From contig BMAT01010172.1 in assembly GCA_019649035.1 (NCBI GenBank), positions 219,887-255,195 of the forward strand: a stretch of DNA of 35,309 bases. Reading direction: 5' to 3'. The position numbers and the translations under genes are program-made. Origin of the DNA: Elysia marginata (Eukaryota > Mollusca > Gastropoda > Plakobranchidae). The notes under the pieces were generated by a model. That model saw only the letters and a program-made list of their open reading frames with translations, ran no database searches and was not told where the DNA came from. Below, in pieces: positions 9,926 to 21,417 of the stretch. Each line of letters starts with the position of its first letter. The stretch's first letter is position 1.

Positions 9926-9931
9926 AATAAA
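9926..9931 (+). promoter_or_regulatory. Candidate polyadenylation signal for syntrophin
   Basis: First AATAAA after the stop codon, 231 nt downstream, followed by T/G-rich sequence. Further AATAAA hexamers occur at 11,710 and in a cluster near 11,738, so longer 3'UTRs are equally possible. Such hexamers are frequent by chance in DNA this AT-rich. Confidence 0.4.
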
Positions 9932-10301
9932 TGTTAGACCTTAATCTGGATATGATTGATATGTATATTTTTTACTCAGTTTAAAGCCCTTTATAACTTA
10001 CAGTAAATTAATCAACCTTATCACCGACAAAGTTATTTTTAATTTGTCATCTCAATTTTTAAGAAATTTTTACTACATGTATTTGATTTGGTAGCAGAAC
10101 ATCAATGACTATTGTACCAAGACAAAATCTTAAAGTTTCAATGTCAATGTAAATACATGTGAATATTAATTGAAAAGGATTGATTTGGCTAAAGTAAGGA
10201 ACAGGGAATGTGGAAGTTACCACTTCGCCAGATAAATAATTCTTTTTGTTTGCTAAGAACTATATACATATGTAAATATGGTAAAACTGTTATAGTTACA
10301 G

Positions 10302-10376
10302 GGCTTTGTGCTGCCCGGTGCTGCTAACCCCATCCCTGCTGGTGTCCTTGTGCCCAACGAAGCATCTAGTACATGA
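10302..10376 (+). CDS. Candidate alternative last exon of syntrophin (24 codons plus stop)
   Basis: The acceptor tatagttacag is followed by a clearly GC-enriched open segment starting GFVLPGAANPIPAGV and ending VPNEASST before a TGA at 10,374-10,376. It is in phase 0, the same phase as the donor after GHGEQ at 8980, so splicing past 9603 would replace the canonical end with this one. Composition differs sharply from its AT-rich surroundings. I do not recognise the peptide in any family. It could instead be a fragment of an unrelated gene or a chance frame; conservation has not been tested. Confidence 0.35.
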   Translation, partial: GFVLPGAANPIPAGVLVPNEASST

Positions 10377-12700
10377 CATTAAATCAAGAATCTTTGCCTT
10401 TCTGTGTCATGAATTACGCTTTGTGTTTTCCAGAAAATTTTGTTTATTCTCTAGAATAGTGTTTTTAAACTCGTTACAGCAAATTATCTTCTGCAGACAA
10501 ACAGTTTCTTAAAACCCTTAAGAACTCTTTTGTAGTTCAATAATAGATAGGAGCCTGTAAATGTAATGCCATCTTTTATTTTTTTTTTTTTTTTATCAAA
10601 TTATTTCAAGATAATTTTCTTTTTATAAAGCCATTAAAGGCACTAAAATTCGAAGTAATCCTAGTGTCAGTTAGAGCTTTTTGCAGAAAACTTTTTTTTA
10701 CTTTATTTCAACATTTTTTAATCATTAGGTTTTCAGTCCAGATTTTGTAATATTGTTAATTGTCAACAAAAAAGAAAACCTCTCATAAATTAACTATGCT
10801 TTGCATTCACGTTTTTTAATCTGATGGTAGATTTTTTTTTTGCTCTTCTAGGAAGTACCTTTGTCCCAAACTTAATGAGGCATGTGTACAAATATTTCCC
10901 TTTCAACTCATACTAAAAGATAGAAAATGCTTCATTGTTAATGATTTTAAAAGTTGATTTTAACTTGTTTGTCTGTAATTACATTATACTAACTTCAAAA
11001 CAAATTTATTTAATCCATGCTTTTTTGTATTTGTTTTCTTAAAGCTTTTAAAGTGGCTATTTTAAAGCAAAAACTAAAGTCTTGCAAGAATTTGCATATC
11101 AATTTAAACATAATATTTTACTGAGCCTTTCATAGATGGACACTATCTTACTTTGCTGAAAATATGTTTTGATTTCAAAGGTCAAAAGTGGTGGCCTAAA
11201 AAGATTTGCAAAGAGTTTCGGAGATTTTTTTTTTTTATATTAAATGTCTGGCATCTGACATGTATACAATTCATTGTATCTGATTTGTGCTCTGGTAGAT
11301 GTGGTAGGAAAAGATGGATTTGGTTTTCACAAACATGTGTTGTTGTTTTTTTTACTTCATGTCTTCTCCAATGTTCCTGTTCAATTTTTAGAGTTTGAGT
11401 ATGATTCTTTAAGTCCATAGATGTCTTTACACTTATTTCAGTGTTGGTCAGAATGGGAGTATGTATACTGCATAATATTTGTTATTGTTCACAAATCAAA
11501 AGACCTTTATTTTTTTCACTGTTATTTTTTTTTAAAGTTATATAAGCCTTTTTAAACCCAATTTCAAAAGGTTGTGTTTTGTATTTATTTGATATTTTAC
11601 CTTAAAATTTAGAACATTTATCAATCTTCAACATGTTTCAATACACACCTACAAGTTTATTTTAAAAGTTTTAAACCAAAGTAAAATTGTGTTCCTCTCA
11701 ATACAGTTGAATAAAAAATTTCATGTATATACTGCAAATAAATAATTTACTTAATGACATTTATGGTATATTTATTCTTGTAAAATCTTTCCACAAATTC
11801 AATTTAAACATCCTTTACTTTATTTATATTATCTTAATTTTGCTATTGAAAATTCACTGCCAGAATCTATTGTCATAATAATAAGTAGAGCATACCCAAG
11901 CATCGTGACTGTTATAAGCATTGTGCATCAATAGAGAGCCAGGCCTTGCCTTGAGATCATCAACGTCATTTTAATCTTTTGTAGTTGCTTTCTGTCCTTT
12001 GCAAGCTACACCATCAAAGTATTTGCCAATACCCGGATCCTGAGGACCCATAACTTATGTAAAGACTATTTTGAGCTTGTGTTTTTGCAAAGTCGCAGGT
12101 AATATGTGTCGTTTGAAGTTTTGGTGTTTCAAGTTATCTACAACTTAAGTACATGCTGAGCTCTTCCTCACTGATCAATGAAACAGTTTTGGTGATCAAA
12201 AGTATAAATGAATGTTTTGTTGTTGTTGTTTTTTTCGACTAAGTTATTCTTTTCTATCAACAATTCACTCATAATTTAATTTGCAGATTTTACAAACCAA
12301 AATTTTGACAAACATAATGAGAGTTGTGTCATGTGTGCTTTAAGCTCATAAATATAATGTGATAATGTGACTTCCAAATAGCTTTTATCATTTTTTTTAA
12401 ATTATTATTTAAGAAATATTATGCTGATCTGAACTATTTGGTTGTGATAAGATTTTATTCTTGCAAAACTTGTTTCCCCTTGTAATTTACTCCCTTTCAG
12501 ATCCTTACAGTAGGGCCCATGTGATGCCACCATAAGAAATGTCATATTCAAGTCAGCTTTTTGTAAAGCTTTTTATTTTACATATTTTCTTAAAATTTTT
12601 CCTTATTAGATACATTTTTACACATCAAAACCGCCATTATTTAGATATTTTTTTACATTTATACACTTCATATTGATTTTCTGCTAATGCAAACACAGGG

Positions 12701-12798
12701 NNNNNNNNNNNNNNNNNNNNNNNNNNNNNNNNNNNNNNNNNNNNNNNNNNNNNNNNNNNNNNNNNNNNNNNNNNNNNNNNNNNNNNNNNNNNNNNNNN
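12701..12798. other. Assembly gap (98 N)
   Basis: A run of N bases in intergenic sequence. The two apparent minus-strand open frames crossing it are artefacts of unknown bases. Confidence 0.99.
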
Positions 12799-13226
12799 CA
12801 CCATTAAACAGTACAAGTTCATTTTGCCCCCTATCTAAACAATGGTATTGAAATACACTCCCCATCTGCTTTAGCTAAGTATATACTTAGATTCAGCATT
12901 GCTTAGCTGTGTAAATCATATGTTGCAAACTAAGAAGCAGTATTAGGTCATTTCATTATCTGAAGGGCTATTGTATCATCTAAACATTTTTTCACCAAAG
13001 CTGAGGTAGTTAAAAAAATTCCCTTATGTAACCATGCGCCTTCTTAGCTACTTCAGGGAGTTTTCCATTGAAGAAAGTAAACAAAGGAAGTGAATTCCAC
13101 AGTCCAATCAAGATATTTTAAATCAAATTGGAACAAAAAAATTAGTTTGCATTATCTAAAATGAAATTATCAGTACAGTAGACATTAAAGAAGAAAAAAA
13201 AAATCAGTAGTCTGAATATACATGTA
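12799..13226. other. Intergenic AT-rich stretch, nothing recognised
   Basis: No coding signature, structured repeat or regulatory motif that I can support between the assembly gap and the pogo-like MITE. Confidence 0.6.
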
Positions 13227-13755
13227 CAGTAAAACCTCGTTATACCGCCAATAACAGTGCCACCATAAAGTTGGCATTATAAAGAGAGTGGCGGTACAGC
13301 GAGCAAAACAAGGGAGGCAAAAAATTTCAACAACATGAGGACTATTGCCAAGCATCACATGCCTAGAGTAGACCTATCCCCTTTCTCACCTTCTTCCTGT
13401 CCCTCCCCCATTCCCCCCCTCTCTCTTTGTCTTTCACACGCGCTCGCTGGCTCTTGTCTGTCCACGCAACCATCAGCGCCGCGCCTCTTGTGTGCGTGTG
13501 TGTGGAAAGTGATGAGGGAGGGGCAGACAGAGAGTAGGTTAGTGCGGCGGCTAAGCTTCGTGGTTTTACGCTGGCAGTATAGCAGGCATTTTTTATTGTG
13601 TTTACTGATATTATGTACGGCGGTAGGGACTGGCGGATGGCGGTACAAAGAGTTATTTTACTAATTTATATAGCAGCCAAATGGTACTGTAGCCAAAAGC
13701 AGGCGGTATGCGGGAATGGCGGTAAAGCGGGGGGCGGTATGCCGAGGTTTCACTG
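13227..13755. mobile_element. Non-autonomous pogo-like DNA transposon (MITE)
   Basis: The left terminus cagtaaaacctcgttatacc and the right terminus, which reads cagtgaaacctcggcatacc on the minus strand, form an inverted pair typical of pogo/Tigger elements. The left flank is TA and the right flank TT, a slightly decayed TA target. Subterminal reiterations of ggcggta occur near the right end (from about 13,617). The inside is unusually GC- and pyrimidine-rich for the locus. The 109-codon frame within it resembles no transposase, so the element is 529 bp without a visible gene. Confidence 0.8.
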
Positions 13756-15863
13756 TTGTTAAAATTTAATAGTGTTAGTGCTTTCAGGTTCAAGTTAGGA
13801 CTCATCTGCATATGGTATGTATATGTTCAGATGTCTAAATTTAATAGTCTTTTATTGGTCTTTTATTGCTACCGTTTTTAAGCATCAAGTGCAGTTTTTG
13901 TTTTGGTTACTGTGAGAAAGGGCATGGTTCTTTTTTAACAAAGGATATTTACTCAAACTTCTTATTACTATTAGCAAAAAAAATTGCAGGAGTCTGCTAT
14001 AACTTGTGTTAACAGATTCTTCTGTTTAGTTGCCCAATTGAAAAGTAGCTTTGTGGTTATGTGTCCTAAAGCTGTCCGTAGTAAATGATCATGATCAGCT
14101 GCACTTCAACATTTGAAGGTCCCTACATTTTTCCATTTTGTGTTGTTTTAATTTTTTTAAATCACTAAATGTTTGATATTTTCAAGTGATCAATGTTTCA
14201 GTTAAGTTTGTGGGGGTCATCATTTTTAGAACTTTTTTTAATGATAATAGTGATGGTATGAGCTCTAAATGTAGGGTTTTTTTTCATTTATTATTACTAA
14301 CTGCAGAGTTGCCTTTTTTAAAATTAATCTGTCTGATACTGTATTTGAACTTACACTAATTAACAAAGTAGAGCACACACTTTAATGGTAAGGAATCATG
14401 TATCTGCTGCATGCATAATCTTGTTTGTTTGAGACACCAGGTGTAACTTGAATATCATATACTATCTCTACGTTATGCTTTCTCTTAGGGAACAAATTAC
14501 TTAGAGAATGTATAATCAACCCTTTTTTTTTACCGTACTTTTTTAAATTCAAGCATTTTCGGGTATTGAAAAAGCTTAAAATCTGTATGTTGCTATAAGA
14601 GTTTGATTTTTGCTTGCCTATTATCCTGAATAAATTAAGTAGTTATGAGTTGTAAAATAATTAAGTAAAAAATAATCTCGATGTTTTATTTTTTTACCTC
14701 TAGTTATAAAAATACAAATTTGTTCCTTAGGTAGAGTGTGCGGCAGCAACAATGTCTGCATTAATATATATTTTAGTATGACAAAAGTTGATCTCCATCA
14801 GAGGTTTATATTTTGTTTTGCTTGTTTTTTTTTCAGTTTCATTTGCAATGGTCCCATTCGGTGTTGTGATTTGTAGGTAACAGTAAAAAAATTAACATTT
14901 TCCTGCAAAATTTGATTGACTTGTGGAATTTTATATTTTCACAAAATATATAAAAAGTTATTTGGACAGTTCTTAATGTAATGATGATGATAAATTTGTA
15001 TACAACTTTTTATTTTTTAAGCGGCATTCAACATGCAGTAAGTTTGTCTGCAAATGAGATGTAGCTTTAAAAGACTTAGTCCTCATTTTTAAAGAATAGA
15101 GGATTTATATATTACAGTGGTTTCTAATATCACAAGTTTTTGTCACTATTTTCAAGTCAATGAAACGCACTTTGTAAATCCTTTCATGTTGCTCAATACC
15201 ATATGTTATCCCTTCAGTTTTAAGGTTAAAAACAGTTTGCTTTTATTTCCTTGTACATTTTTAATTTTATTTTGTTTGCTGTCTTCCTCTTTCCTGTGCC
15301 TTTAGCTTTTAATGTTTACTTGTACTTTTCTTTGTTTTGGGTCCTTTAATTTTTAACACTTTTTTTATCAACCGTCTTGCAATTATTACACATATACAGA
15401 TCATATACTTTGTAAACATTTTGTAAGACAAATTGGTCATGGTCTTCCTTTGTTTAAAATCAGTAAATATGTTTCCTAAATTAAAACTAATGACCATTTT
15501 GTCAAAACAGATCTGTTATGTCCTGCAAATTTTCAACTAATTGGTTAATGTAAACTGCTTTGATAATTATTGAAAGTTTTATGAACCACTCTGAATCCAG
15601 AAAGGACATAGGCCTACAAGTAGTAAGGTATGTACATTATGCTTTGTAATGTCAAATTAAAAACTTTTCTGAATGAGTGATATACATGAGCCAAGATAAT
15701 TAAAAAAAGAAGAAATATTCATCCCATCCCACTGATCAGCTCTAATTTGCAAATACTGGACAATAATACATAGTAACTGTAATTTCTTCAATTTATTATT
15801 AACCAAAAAGGTTATTGGCTTGCAGTCACAGTGCTTTCCAAGTTTCTTATCAAATCCCTGATA
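13756..15863. other. Intergenic AT-rich stretch, nothing recognised
   Basis: Short open frames here (for example 15,117-15,305 plus and 15,309-15,497 minus) have low-complexity translations. I see no family resemblance, splice-linked exon or clear repeat. Confidence 0.6.
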
Positions 15864-16662
15864 CAGTTGTATCCGGTTAAACGCGTGGCACTTGGGAGGC
15901 TCAAATAGCGTGCCTTTAGGAGATTCATGCATTTATAGAAAGTAGTAAAAATTACTAGATCTAGTTACTTCCCTTTAAATTTAAACGAGAGAATAAAAGC
16001 CAAATTGTATCCCTGGACCACACAAACTGAAAAGGTATAGACAAGAACACCAAGACTTCTTTGTCTTGTAACCTAGTGGTGTATCACCTGTATGTGAGCT
16101 GATTTGGCTTAGCAATTTTTCCATTGCAACCACCCAATCATTTGTTGACCGGGGGAGGGGGGGGGGCTGGTGTGGTCGAGCTGAATGCTACAAGAGCTAG
16201 CTAGCCTACAACAATTTACGTTACGTGTTACTCAGTGCGGTATGGGTGAAGTCACATTGCATAATGATCATATCGCTTGTTGTGCTCAAGGTCTACACAA
16301 ACCATCCTCGTGCAACAGGCCTACGCCCACCTTTTAATTTTACCCTCCATGCCTCCTTCACGCCCCTGCCCTTTAGAAGCCTTCCCAACCCAAAACGTGC
16401 AAATATAGCATTGTAGTGGTGACAACAAAGGAAGATAAGAATCCCTGCTGAGTGATTCTGGCGATTCTGGCTTTTCCCGAACGTCTCAGTGGTTGCCTGA
16501 TCCACTAATGTTTACCGATTTCATAATTCATACCGTGCGTTTAGACGACATTGCATGTGTTTTGGGTATACTGATCATATAGAAAAAATCGGTCATAGCA
16601 ATTAGGCGTTAGTTAAACCGTAGCGTGCAATTATCTCACGTGCGTTTAACCAGATAGTGCTG
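15864..16662. mobile_element. Pogo-like TIR element, internally unrecognised
   Basis: The left terminus begins cagttgtatccggttaaacg. The right terminus on the minus strand begins cagcactatctggttaaacg. They share CAG-N-TATC(C/T)GGTTAAACGC. The left flank is TA, the right flank CA. Further GCGTTTA/GTGCGTTTA blocks occur subterminally near 16,537 and 16,640. The interior has a G-rich run (16,150-16,168) and no transposase that I can recognise. It is 799 bp long. Confidence 0.65.
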
Positions 16663-19143
16663 CACTTCCTCTCAGTCTATTCCAAAAGTAAAACTTCACA
16701 TTCATAAAAGAGTAATAGTTTTGAGTGTGGTTTTAAAAAAGCATTTCTTTGATAAGCCTGTCTTTATAAAACTGGAGTTGCTGCTCGATATTGTGGCAAT
16801 TGCATAGATAAAGGAACATGTGTACCTATGTCTTTGTCAGAGAGAAAAAAAGTTGAAACCCCATTGAGCCAGGTACTGAGGTAGATTAAAAACATGTATC
16901 ACAGATGGGCATTTAATTTTGGGATGAGTTGTCTGAAATTACTTTCTTTAAAATTTGGAGCTTGCTGTGGTTGATACAGTACTTTAGTTTGCAAAATTTA
17001 TGTACATTTTTATATGGTAAAATGTGGTAGTTTTGTAAGTATAGTGTAAAGGTTTGTTTCTAAAGTATGTTTATAAGATCCTATAATTATTTCACTTTTA
17101 AGTTTTTAATGCCCTGTATTTGTTTTATCTTCACTCTAAAAAGGCATTGATCTTATTTTAAAGTCTTAGAATTTAAGAAGAAAAAGGCAGCCAAATTTTG
17201 TATTATTATTGATATTATTAGTGATAGTTACCAGTAACTTTTTAGTCAATAACACAATGACATGATCATTAATAGTTTATGCTGCCATCTACTTCATAAA
17301 ATTTGTGTCCTAGTATGAATATTCAATCAACTGGAAACTGCTTTTAAAAAAGTGTATCACAATTTTTACAGCTGTGGTCATAGAATATTATATAAATATA
17401 ACTAATTTTATATCGGTATACAGTAAATTACTTTTGGAATGGACTGAGCAAGGCAAACAATTTGGCATGAATGGATGTTATATTAACTTTTTTATAAAAC
17501 TATTTCTTGTGTGTTATAACTTTATGGGCATCAAGTTAATTTTGTTCAAAAGTCTGCAATATATACATTTATATATGAACCTATAAGATATACTATACAT
17601 GAATATGTATATAATGATAGTTTTATTTTGTTGTTTTTTTTTTTTTTAGAAAATAATGCATGGCATGCTCTTATATAATTTGTCCTAAAATTTAGATTTT
17701 ATGGATATGGTTTTATGTCCTTAAAAAGTTCTGTTGTGTATTTAAGGAATATGATTATATTCATTCATAATCTTTTTTTTTTTTTTTTAATTTAAGTACA
17801 AAAGAGAGACTTATACAAATCATCAATATGTTTTGTTTTCTTGTTTATGTTTTTGTTCAAATCTGAGTTAAATGGTAGTGTCAAAAGTGATTTTACAGTT
17901 TTTACTCCTGCAATTCAAAGCAATTGTTGGCAGTCTTTGGGCTTTTAGTAAGCAAAACCAAAAGACTAGACGCTAAATGGTCACTAAAAATTTAACACTT
18001 ATAATTGTACATTATGTAAAATGGTCTTTGACGAATACTGTACCTTGTAATAGGAGGGGGCCCTACCACACTATGAAAATATTTTTAACATTTTCTTCTT
18101 TATGCTTGAAAACTTGTGAACGGTAAAAAAAGTATGAGGTCCTAATGTGTAAAGGATAGTCATATTTTTTTTAATCAGTTGGGCTGCCCTATCTTGCTCT
18201 TGTATGATTATTGTTTGTTGTGGTAAAAACATATATGTATTGCTGCCGATATTGCTGGCAAGAAACAAAACTGTCCGAAACTAATGGCGTTCAGGAATAA
18301 TGAGAACCTTTTAAATCCTTATTTTTGGGGGGAGATTAAGTGAACCCAAATCAGCAAACTTAAAAGATACAATACATGTAGTACCAAATAGCTCTTCTCA
18401 TTCGAGCATCTCAAGCCTGTACACATGATAGTTTAGTGTCTACTCTACAGGCATCCTTTTCTGACCTATGCACTCTCTCCACCTGTAAAAAAATCCTTTC
18501 TTGTTTGGTGTCTTTTACTCTTAAAAATGCAGATTCTTGGTGGGCTTCTAAAGAATTGACCTTTTGTCTTAATCAGTTGCCAAAAGGTAGAATTTGAATT
18601 TTCGAAAGCTCCTTATAACAAAATTTATGTCAAATTTAAGGTAATAATACAAGCTTCAAGAGAATTTAAATATGGTTTGAAAGAAAAGAAAAACCAACTA
18701 ACGATATTCATGTTTTCATGACAGAAAAAGTAACCCTTTCAAAACTACTGGCTGCTGGGCCGGCCGCTCTTATTATTTGAAATCATGTATGTACATGGCT
18801 GATCAGGTTTTAACATAATTTGTTGTTGGAAGCAAAACAAGTACTGCATGGAACTGAAAAAAAACCTAAGCGTACAACAGGTATATTACAGAATCTTTTT
18901 AAGAGTTGGGACCTGCAGAAAAGATAGAAGACAAAATACATGTATTAAATTTCATCCAGAGTGACATTTTTATAAGGTATGATTATTTGCAAAATATTTT
19001 CTTCCACCTTTGGAGTATTGATCATCTTGTTGCCCAGATTATGAAAAGCAGTATGTCTACACATTATTTCGCAAAAATTTACATACATGTAATTTGAATA
19101 TCTTAAAATAATTTGGCCGTAACCCCTAGCTATAAAATATGTG
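16663..19143. other. Intergenic AT-rich stretch, nothing recognised
   Basis: Poly-T tracts occur near 17,633 and 17,775. Short open frames (17,374-17,586, 18,071-18,268, 18,906-19,097) look like chance. No repeats with defined ends were seen. Confidence 0.6.
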
Positions 19144-19270
19144 CAGTCCAGTTAAAACAATTTAACCTTGATTATTTGAACATAAATTAGCTTAATTTGA
19201 ACAAAATTTTTTAGATTACCAACTTTGTTTCTCTTTTGTAATGACCATTAAATTTTTGATAAAACAAAGT

Positions 19271-20564
19271 CAAATACACTTATATCGACATCGCTCATCT
19301 TGACATTTCTCTTTTATCGACATGCTATACTAAGTCCGCATTTTTTTGCTTTATACGGTTAGTTAAATGTCTATCTCTATATCGACACTCTGTTCCCTCT
19401 CACATCTCTTATTTCGACACGTCGATGTCTTAAAACGGTCATAAAATTACAAAAAACACGCATGTTTCCCCCGCTAAATAACCGAATACTTATTACCTTT
19501 GCCTCAGATTAGTCAGAAGTGTTAACTGTTAGTGTTACAGGCAAGTAGATCTATCCTGTAGACAATATAATGGGCAGGTACATTTTATAAGATCTGTGAG
19601 AAAGTTCATTTGTTAGCCAGCGTGCTGTGCCTGCACCATCGACTATGAGCCTTGCAAGAGAGATAAGCTTGCTGGTGACAAAGAGAGCGAGAGAAAAGAC
19701 AGTTTCTTTGTCATCCAGGCGCTGTGTGTCTGTGTGCCCCATCGACTCGGGGCCTTGCAGGAGAGATGAGCTTGCGGGTGGGGCGCGCTGAGTGAAACAA
19801 TCAGTGCTGGTCAGTGCAAGTAAAGTGGTGCTAGTTGCTACAGTATAACCAAACTTAGGGCGAATAAGTGTAGGCTTAGGTCAACAAGTGTAAAGCCAAG
19901 GTACGGGATTGGATGTGTGTGTGTCTTAAAATAATATGCAAATAGGCTAGCACGTTGATTCCAGTCTTCTACATGTTGTACTTTGCTGCTCCCAGTTGAA
20001 TTGCTTTGTTAGATTGATACTTGCCTTACGGCTAGCATCAGTTGCATTTGTTTTCAATACAAGCTTGTATCAACTTTTATTAATTTCCAACCACTTCAAC
20101 TTGAACAAGGATGTCTAAGAGCGAGACCTAGAAAACCCTCTAACTCTAAGTATGAAGTTAAACTTCAAATTCAACTTCTTGCTGATGTCGACAAGATGCA
20201 GAGCTCAAAAACAGAGATAGCAAAGAAGTATGGGATCCCCCATAAGACGCTATCGGCCATAGTGAAGAATAGGGCTAAGCTGGAGAGACCTGGTCTGACA
20301 ACAGTTTCAACCTGACCGAAAAAGGCAGAGACGGGTAGAAAATTTGGATGTCGACCAAGCTCTCTTCACCTGGATCAAGCAAGCTAGAGCTATGAGCGCT
20401 CCATTATCAAATCCCGACATAACAAGCCAGGCTGAAGTGATAGCACAGACGGGAGGGGGTGTTAATGATCACTTTCAAAAAGGCTTTATACATGTTTCTT
20501 TTATGTCGACATAGATTTTATCGAATCTTAAAATGTTATATGTTGATATATCAGGTGTCCACTG
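19271..20564 (+). mobile_element. Degenerate pogo/Tigger element with TATCGACA subterminal repeats
   Basis: The right end on minus reads cagtggacacctgatatatc, with TA flanking. The left end is decayed but shows acacttatatcgacat. Repeated TATCGACA/TTCGACA motifs cluster at 19,280-19,430. It carries the N-terminal part of a CENP-B-type transposase gene (20,127-20,458), and the DDE catalytic core is missing. A pogo-type derivative with a large deletion. Confidence 0.72.
20127..20458 (+). pseudogene. Broken pogo/Tigger transposase, N-terminal DNA-binding part
   Basis: One frame gives KYEVKLQIQLLADVDKMQ, then EIAKKYGIPHKTLSAIVKNR, the psq/CENP-B N-terminal helix-turn-helix, ending at a stop at 20,313. 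A second frame continues with LDVDQALFTWIKQARAMSAP and DITSQAEVIAQ, the start of the second CENP-B helix-turn-helix. The likely start ATG at 20,111 is out of frame with the domain. No DDE domain follows. In living relatives this protein binds the element's ends and cuts at TA. Confidence 0.8.
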
Positions 20565-20592
20565 TACATGTACATGTATCTAAACTGGACTG

Positions 20593-21231
20593 TATGGCTG
20601 TGAATGTTTCCTTCTTTTAAAGCGGTTACGTCCCAATAAATATCCAAACTGGTTTTAACCTGTACTGGTACACAAAATTAACTATCAAAATTATGAATGA
20701 GGCAACATATTGCTCAACTAACGCAACTCATTTTAGCTGAGAGCTGAGAAGGAAATATTATAAGCAGCGTCTAAAAGGGGTGGGATAGAGTTTATTTTTA
20801 TGGACATAACTCTTTTCGTTGATGATTTGCCCAATTGTTTGTAGGTGATGATGTCATTGCAGTGGCGTAATGTGAAGGTTGGCAGCTCATTTTCCATTAT
20901 GTTACATGTATTTAGAACACCTGGACTGGCTCTTAATAGGACACATTTGTAAATCATTTTAGAGCAGGTGAATGTCCCAGGACAATTGTTTATAGAAATA
21001 CTTAGCATTCTGCTCTGGTTTCCCAATTTAGTTGCATGTGGTATCACAGAAACTTACAAGGTCTGGATCTCTACCACCGTTTGATCTATCTGCTGTACCT
21101 GAGGCTCAGGGTTATGCAGAGTTCATGCAAAGAATTAGAGCCTACAATAACTTTTAACTTCTTTTAAAAATCCACCATCTTTGAATTGCTTTCCACAAAT
21201 TTCAAAGCAAATGCTGTATAAATGTGCAAGT
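20593..21231. other. Intergenic stretch with one extra GGACATAAC motif
   Basis: Contains ggacataac at 20,802-20,810, the motif that forms the array near the window start. The minus-strand open frame 20,733-21,047 (104 codons) has no recognisable domain and no homology I can name. Confidence 0.5.
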
Positions 21232-21417
21232 GAGTCCAGATCATTTGAACCTCAAGAATTCAAATATTTGTTGAATTTTAACTGAATTCAGAACACAATT
21301 TTATCCTTTAACTGTTTAAAACCAATTTTTTGATATTTTAACTGCTTAAGACCAATTTTTTGATAGTTCTAAGTTAAATGTTGTTCCTGTGAGGTTCAAA
21401 ATCTCCAGACTGGACTG
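21232..21417. mobile_element. Short MITE with CAGTCCAGT-type termini and internal tandem repeat
   Basis: The minus-strand end reads cagtccagtctggagatttt and then gaacctc. The plus-strand end reads gagtccagatcatttgaacc and then tc. An internal 30-31 bp unit is duplicated in tandem (21,316-21,377, core ccaattttttgata). The right flank is TA. It is 186 bp and non-coding, probably pogo-related by its ends. Confidence 0.6.

Larger units (their letters stand above)
9696..12700 (+). other. Syntrophin 3'UTR/downstream region, AT-rich
   Basis: No conserved gene is seen. The stretch is AT-rich with poly-T tracts (near 10,578) and several AATAAA hexamers. It contains one GC-rich exon-like island at 10,302-10,376, listed separately. 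The open frames at 11,153-11,398 and its antisense 11,182-11,418 overlap each other and look like noise. Confidence 0.6.
19144..20592. mobile_element. Possible outer CAGTCCAGT-ended element hosting a nested pogo copy
   Basis: The left end reads cagtccagttaaaac and the right end, on minus, cagtccagtttagat. The right flank is TA and the left TG. The outer sequence (19,144-19,270) has repeated tttgaac motifs also seen in the MITE at 21,232-21,417, which has the same terminus. The CENP-B-type element occupies 19,271-20,564. The short right-hand remnant makes this nesting tentative. Confidence 0.4.

Noticed and set aside
11153-11418. Overlapping plus and minus open frames
   Set aside because: Mutually antisense, AT-rich, no recognisable domain.
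13335-13664. 109-codon plus and 97-codon minus open frames
   Set aside because: They come from the GC- and pyrimidine-rich interior of a MITE; biased composition, not transposase-like.
20733-21047. 104-codon minus-strand open frame
   Set aside because: No domain, no splice partner, unremarkable composition; chance frame in intergenic sequence.
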